A stretch of 9,207 bases of DNA, from assembly GCA_021202325.1 (NCBI GenBank), contig JAJQDF010000100.1:1-9207 (forward strand). The letters are read 5' to 3'. The notes beneath the pieces are model-generated. The model worked only from the letters and a program-made list of their open reading frames with translations. It searched no databases and was not told where the DNA came from. Each line of letters begins with the position of its first letter. Within the stretch, counting starts at the first letter, position 1. The DNA is from Clostridiales bacterium. Lineage in GTDB: Bacteria; Bacillota; Clostridia; Lachnospirales; Anaerotignaceae. Shown here piece by piece: positions 4,976 through 9,207 of this stretch. The position numbers were made by a program, and so were the translations under genes.

Positions 4976-7900
4976 ATGACAAATTTACTAAGAATGGGAA
5001 TCGACATAGGTTCAACTACTGTTAAGGTTGTGCTTATCGATGACAAAAACAATATGCTTTTTAACAGATATGAAAGGCATTATTCAGAAATACTTGATAC
5101 AGTAAAAAGACTTGTTACAGAGGCCTATAATGAAGTGGGCGAGCATCCCGTTTCCGCTATGATTACCGGAAGCGGCGGAGTTTCTCTTTCGGAGGCTGTG
5201 GGAATACCGTTCATACAGGAGGTTGTGGCTACTGCCAAGGCCATAGAGACGGTTATTCCAAAGACAGATGTCGCCATAGAGCTTGGCGGCGAGGATGCAA
5301 AAATTATTTATTTTGAGGGCGGAAACGTTGAGGAAAGAATGAACGGCATATGCGCCGGAGGCACAGGTTCGTTTATCGACCAGATGGCTTCCCTTCTTCA
5401 GACAGATGCCGGCGGTCTTAATGAGCTGGCAAAATCACATACTACAATATACCCCATAGCTTCGCGCTGCGGAGTTTTTGCAAAGACGGATATTCAGCCG
5501 CTTATTAACGAAGGTGCGGCCAAGGAAGACTTGGCGGCCTCTATTTTCCAGGCGGTTGTAAATCAGACAATAAGCGGACTTGCCTGCGGCAAGCCCATAA
5601 GAGGACATGTGGCATTTTTGGGAGGACCTCTCCATTTCCTTTCAGAGCTTAGAGTGAGATTCATAGAGACACTCAAGCTGACGGACGAGACAGCGCTTCT
5701 TCCTGAGAATTCACATCTTTTTGCTGCCTTCGGTTCGGCAATATCCTCTGACAGAGAACAGGCAAAGAACCTTTCGGAGATTATAGACAACATAGGAAAA
5801 AATAATACCCTGACGGTTGAGATAGCCAGACTTTCTCCGCTTTTTAAAAGCGAGGAGGAATATGCGGAGTTTAATGCAAGACATGAAAAGGCTTCCGTAC
5901 CTAAGAAAGATTTGGCCACATATAGAGGCAATGCTTATTTGGGCATAGATGCCGGCTCCACAACGACCAAGACAGCGCTTGTGGCTGAGGACGGCTCACT
6001 GCTTTATTCCTTCTATGCAAGCAATGAGGGAAATCCCCTTAAGGTTGTTATACAATCCCTCAATGAGCTCTATGACCTTATGCCCGAAGGCGTTGAGATT
6101 AAAAATTCCTGCGTAACAGGCTATGGCGAAGGACTCATAAAAGAGGCTCTTATGATAGACCTTGGATACATAGAAACTGTAGCGCACTATAAGGCGGCGG
6201 CATTCTTTAAGCCCGATGTTGACTTTATTCTGGACATCGGCGGACAGGATATGAAATGTATCAGAATTAAAGACGGCGTAATCGAAAGCGTACTTCTTAA
6301 TGAGGCATGCTCATCGGGCTGCGGCTCGTTTATTGAAACATTCGCAAAGTCGCTGAACTACAGTGTTCAGGACTTTGCCCAGGAGGCACTGTTTGCCGAA
6401 CACCCCATAGATCTTGGTTCAAGATGTACAGTATTCATGAACTCAAGGGTTAAGCAGGCACAGAAGGAGGGCGCAAAGGTCAGCGACATTTCAGCCGGCC
6501 TTGCCTACAGCGTTATTAAAAATGCACTGCTTAAGGTTATTAAGATTTCCGATCCCAAGGCACTGGGCAAGAGTATAGTTGTACAGGGCGGAACATTCTA
6601 TAATAATGCTGTACTTAAGAGCTTCGAGCTTATTTCCGAAAGGGAGGCTGTACGCCCTGATATAGCCGGAATAATGGGAGCCTTTGGGGCAGGACTTATA
6701 GCAAGGAACAAATATAAAGACGGCTATAAGACAACAATGATTGACAGAGAGGCTATGAACAGCCTTGAAATAAAGACAAACCTTGTAAGATGCGGCGGCT
6801 GTACAAACAACTGCCTGCTTACAATTAACAATTTCTCCGGCGGAAGACGTTTTATTACAGGAAACCGCTGTGAAAAGGGACTCGGAAAGGAAAAGGCTTC
6901 AAAGGATGTGCCTAACCTCTTTGACTATAAGTTCCATAGACTGTTTGACTATGAGCCTTTGCCTGAAAATGAGGCTAAGTATGGAGTAATAGGCATACCC
7001 AGAGTGCTGAATATGTACGAGGACTATCCATTCTGGTTCACATTCTTCACAGAGCTTGGATTTTCGGTTAAACTCTCGCCGGTATCGTCCAAGAAGGTAT
7101 ATGAAGCCGGCATGGAGTCCATACCCAGTGAGTCTGTTTGCTATCCGGCTAAGCTTGCCCACGGACATATTATGAAACTGCTTGAGAGCGGAGTTAAGAG
7201 AATATTTTATCCCGGTATTCCTTACGAAAGAAAGGATATAATGGCGGCGGACAACAATTATAATTGCCCCATTGTAGCTTCCTATAACGAGAATATCAAA
7301 AATAACATAGAAGAGTTGAGAGACGATGATGTAATGTTCATTAATCCTTTCCTTACTCTTACAAACCAGGATGTTGTAAAGCAGAGAATGGGACAGGAGC
7401 TTAAAGCACTCGGAATAACCCAAAAAGAAGTTGATAAAGCTGTTGAAAAGGCATGGACGGAATGGACAGACTTTAGAGAAGACATGCATAAAAAGGGCGA
7501 GGAAACCCTTAAATATATAGAGGAACATAATATGACAGGAATTGTCCTTGCAGGACGTCCCTATCATATCGATTCGGAAGTAAACCACGGTATTCCAGAG
7601 CTTATAACAAGCTACAACATGGCTGTGTTCACAGAGGACTCTGTTGCCCATTTGGGAAAGGTAGAAAGACCGCTTGTTGTAAGGGACCAGTGGGCTTACC
7701 ATTCACGTCTTTATGAGGCGGCGGCATTCGTAAAGACAAGGAAGGATTTGGAGCTTATACAGCTCAACTCATTCGGATGCGGCCTTGATGCGGTTACTAC
7801 AGACGAGGTTAAGGATATACTTGTTGCCGCCGGAAAAATATATACAACACTTAAGATAGACGAGGTCAGCAACCTTGGCGCGGCAAGAATACGTATCCGT

Positions 7901-9207
7901 TCCCTCATAGCCGCCATGGAAGACAGAAGCGAAAAGGGCGTAGAATTAAAAGAGGGAGACGCTTCATTAAAGAGGGTTATATTTACAAAGGAGATGAGAG
8001 ATACTTATACACTTCTCTGCCCTCAGATGGTTCCCCTGCACTTTGATGTGCTTGAGGCAGCTCTTAATGCCTGCGGCTTAAAGGTAGAGGTTCTTCCTAC
8101 ATATGATACGGGAAGCATTGACGTTGGCCTTAAATATGTAAATAACGATGCCTGCTACCCGGCGCTTATCGTAGTCGGACAGCTGCTTAAGGCTCTCCAG
8201 TCGGGCAAATATGACTTGGATCATGTCGGATTGCTCATGGTACAGACAGGCGGCGGCTGCCGTGCGACAAACTATATAGGTTTCATAAGAAAGGCACTCA
8301 AAAACGCCGGAATGAAGCAGATTCCTGTTATATCCATAAGTGCCCAGGGACTGGAAAAGAACCCCGGACTTAAGTATACGCCTAAGCTTTTGAACCATGC
8401 TATGCAGGCACTTGTCTACGGCGATACGTTCATGAGAGTGCTGTTCAGAACGAGACCTTATGAGGCCGTGAAGGGCTCGGCCAATGCTCTTTATGAGAAA
8501 TGGAACGAAAAGGTTAAAAAGGATGTTGCAAAGGCTGATTTCTCAACATTCAGAAAGAACCTTAAGGGTATAATAAAAGATTTCGATGAGCTGGAGCTTT
8601 TGGATATAGTTAAGCCTAGAGTCGGAGTTGTCGGAGAGATACTTGTTAAATATCATCCGCTGGCAAATAATGACCTGGTAAACCTTCTTGAAAAAGAGGG
8701 CGCAGAGGCCGTTGTTCCTGACCTTCTTGGATTTGGACACTATACTTGCTATAACTCAGTTCAGAAGGAAAAATACCTTGGCGGCACAAGCATGGCAAAA
8801 ACTGTGTCAGGTATAGCCAGCAAGGCAATAGCATTCTATCAGAAGCCCATGATAGATGCGCTCAAGGAAAGCAAGAGATTTGATGCACCGGAGAATATAG
8901 AAAAGCTCGGCGAATACGCTAAGCCAGTAGTTTCGCTCTGCAATCAGACCGGCGAGGGCTGGTTCCTTACCGGAGAAATGATGGAGCTTATACACAGCGG
9001 AGTAAATAACATTGTATGCACACAGCCCTTCGGCTGCCTTCCCAACCACGTTGTCGGAAAGGGTGTTATTAAGGAAATAAGAAGACAATATCCCCTTGCA
9101 AATATCGTTGCCGTTGACTACGATCCCGGAGCAAGCGAGGTTAACCAGCTCAACAGAATAAGACTTATGCTTGCAGGCGCCAATAAGAATTTGGAAAAGA
9201 TTAAAGA
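4976..9207 (+). CDS. giant fused activase / 2-hydroxyacyl-CoA dehydratase-like protein (3' truncated by window)
   Basis: At least 1410 residues, open at the right edge; related fusions are about 1400-1450 residues, so little is probably missing. Domains: ATPase 1 (about 7-290: DIGSTTVK 10-17, GSGG 65-68, ELGGEDAK 102-109, cysteines 126 and 165); ATPase 2 (about 320-585: DAGSTTTK 325-332, GYGEG 382-386, DIGGQDMK 420-427, cysteines 445 and 484); a linker with C606, C609, C613 and C632; a DUF2229-like part (about 669-940, with GRPYH 860-864 and SFGCG 932-936); and a part resembling the dehydratase D component (about 990-1400) with C1060, C1095 (QTGGGCR), C1348 and C1354. In HgdC-type activases two cysteines per subunit hold one [4Fe-4S] cluster and ATP drives electron transfer to the dehydratase. 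Here both halves and the acceptor appear in one chain. GAGGTG at 4965-4970 supports the start. No signal peptide is seen; it should be cytoplasmic and oxygen-sensitive. The substrate is unknown. Confidence 0.93.
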   Translation, partial: MTNLLRMGIDIGSTTVKVVLIDDKNNMLFNRYERHYSEILDTVKRLVTEAYNEVGEHPVSAMITGSGGVSLSEAVGIPFIQEVVATAKAIETVIPKTDVAIELGGEDAKIIYFEGGNVEERMNGICAGGTGSFIDQMASLLQTDAGGLNELAKSHTTIYPIASRCGVFAKTDIQPLINEGAAKEDLAASIFQAVVNQTISGLACGKPIRGHVAFLGGPLHFLSELRVRFIETLKLTDETALLPENSHLFAAFGSAISSDREQAKNLSEIIDNIGKNNTLTVEIARLSPLFKSEEEYAEFNARHEKASVPKKDLATYRGNAYLGIDAGSTTTKTALVAEDGSLLYSFYASNEGNPLKVVIQSLNELYDLMPEGVEIKNSCVTGYGEGLIKEALMIDLGYIETVAHYKAAAFFKPDVDFILDIGGQDMKCIRIKDGVIESVLLNEACSSGCGSFIETFAKSLNYSVQDFAQEALFAEHPIDLGSRCTVFMNSRVKQAQKEGAKVSDISAGLAYSVIKNALLKVIKISDPKALGKSIVVQGGTFYNNAVLKSFELISEREAVRPDIAGIMGAFGAGLIARNKYKDGYKTTMIDREAMNSLEIKTNLVRCGGCTNNCLLTINNFSGGRRFITGNRCEKGLGKEKASKDVPNLFDYKFHRLFDYEPLPENEAKYGVIGIPRVLNMYEDYPFWFTFFTELGFSVKLSPVSSKKVYEAGMESIPSESVCYPAKLAHGHIMKLLESGVKRIFYPGIPYERKDIMAADNNYNCPIVASYNENIKNNIEELRDDDVMFINPFLTLTNQDVVKQRMGQELKALGITQKEVDKAVEKAWTEWTDFREDMHKKGEETLKYIEEHNMTGIVLAGRPYHIDSEVNHGIPELITSYNMAVFTEDSVAHLGKVERPLVVRDQWAYHSRLYEAAAFVKTRKDLELIQLNSFGCGLDAVTTDEVKDILVAAGKIYTTLKIDEVSNLGAARIRIRSLIAAMEDRSEKGVELKEGDASLKRVIFTKEMRDTYTLLCPQMVPLHFDVLEAALNACGLKVEVLPTYDTGSIDVGLKYVNNDACYPALIVVGQLLKALQSGKYDLDHVGLLMVQTGGGCRATNYIGFIRKALKNAGMKQIPVISISAQGLEKNPGLKYTPKLLNHAMQALVYGDTFMRVLFRTRPYEAVKGSANALYEKWNEKVKKDVAKADFSTFRKNLKGIIKDFDELELLDIVKPRVGVVGEILVKYHPLANNDLVNLLEKEGAEAVVPDLLGFGHYTCYNSVQKEKYLGGTSMAKTVSGIASKAIAFYQKPMIDALKESKRFDAPENIEKLGEYAKPVVSLCNQTGEGWFLTGEMMELIHSGVNNIVCTQPFGCLPNHVVGKGVIKEIRRQYPLANIVAVDYDPGASEVNQLNRIRLMLAGANKNLEKIK

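Noticed and set aside
6899..7702. 267-residue minus-strand open frame inside the giant gene
   Set aside because: It is long, but lies antisense to a region that reads as a continuous conserved domain. Its low-complexity hydrophobic composition is typical of reverse-strand shadows.

Overview
The window looks like a chromosomal segment from a strictly anaerobic, moderately AT-rich Firmicute of the class Clostridia; assignment to a family is only a guess. The evidence is strong GAGG-type ribosome binding sites, frequent AGA and ATA codons, sigma-A-like TTGACA/TATAAT promoters, ferredoxin-type proteins and an oxygen-sensitive class of 2-hydroxyacyl-CoA dehydratase/activase protein. I see no transposon, phage, CRISPR, tRNA or rRNA signal.

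Left part (1-2150). A two-gene leftward operon encodes an Xaa-Pro aminopeptidase (pepP) and, overlapping its end by 11 bp, a DUF2161-type protein with a PD-(D/E)XK nuclease-like core. A hairpin terminator closes it at 57-94. The operon is divergent from a rightward gene for a DUF362 protein with a C-terminal two-cluster ferredoxin domain (2150-3295). The 86-bp gap holds two back-to-back promoters whose core elements overlap, crossed by a perfect 9-bp inverted repeat.

Middle part (3300-4560). A strong promoter drives ridA (enamine/imine deaminase), whose codon use looks like that of a highly expressed gene. A bidirectional terminator separates it from a convergent gene for a YheO/DauR-type regulator (PAS-like domain plus C-terminal HTH).

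Right part (4552-9207). A 424-bp AT-rich divergent region holds a good promoter for the regulator, a very good promoter for the rightward gene, several inverted repeats that could be operators, and a leader of about 184 nt with hairpins. The rightward gene fills the rest and runs off the edge. It encodes at least 1410 residues fusing two BadF/HgdC-type ATPase (activase) domains, a four-cysteine linker, a DUF2229-type domain and a dehydratase-like C-terminal part. Each ATPase domain keeps the C-x38-C spacing of the cysteines that hold the [4Fe-4S] cluster between two HgdC subunits. The protein could therefore build that cluster within one chain and drive its own reductase/dehydratase half. This protein, its divergent regulator and the unusual control region are the most promising unexplored system here; its substrate cannot be read from the sequence.
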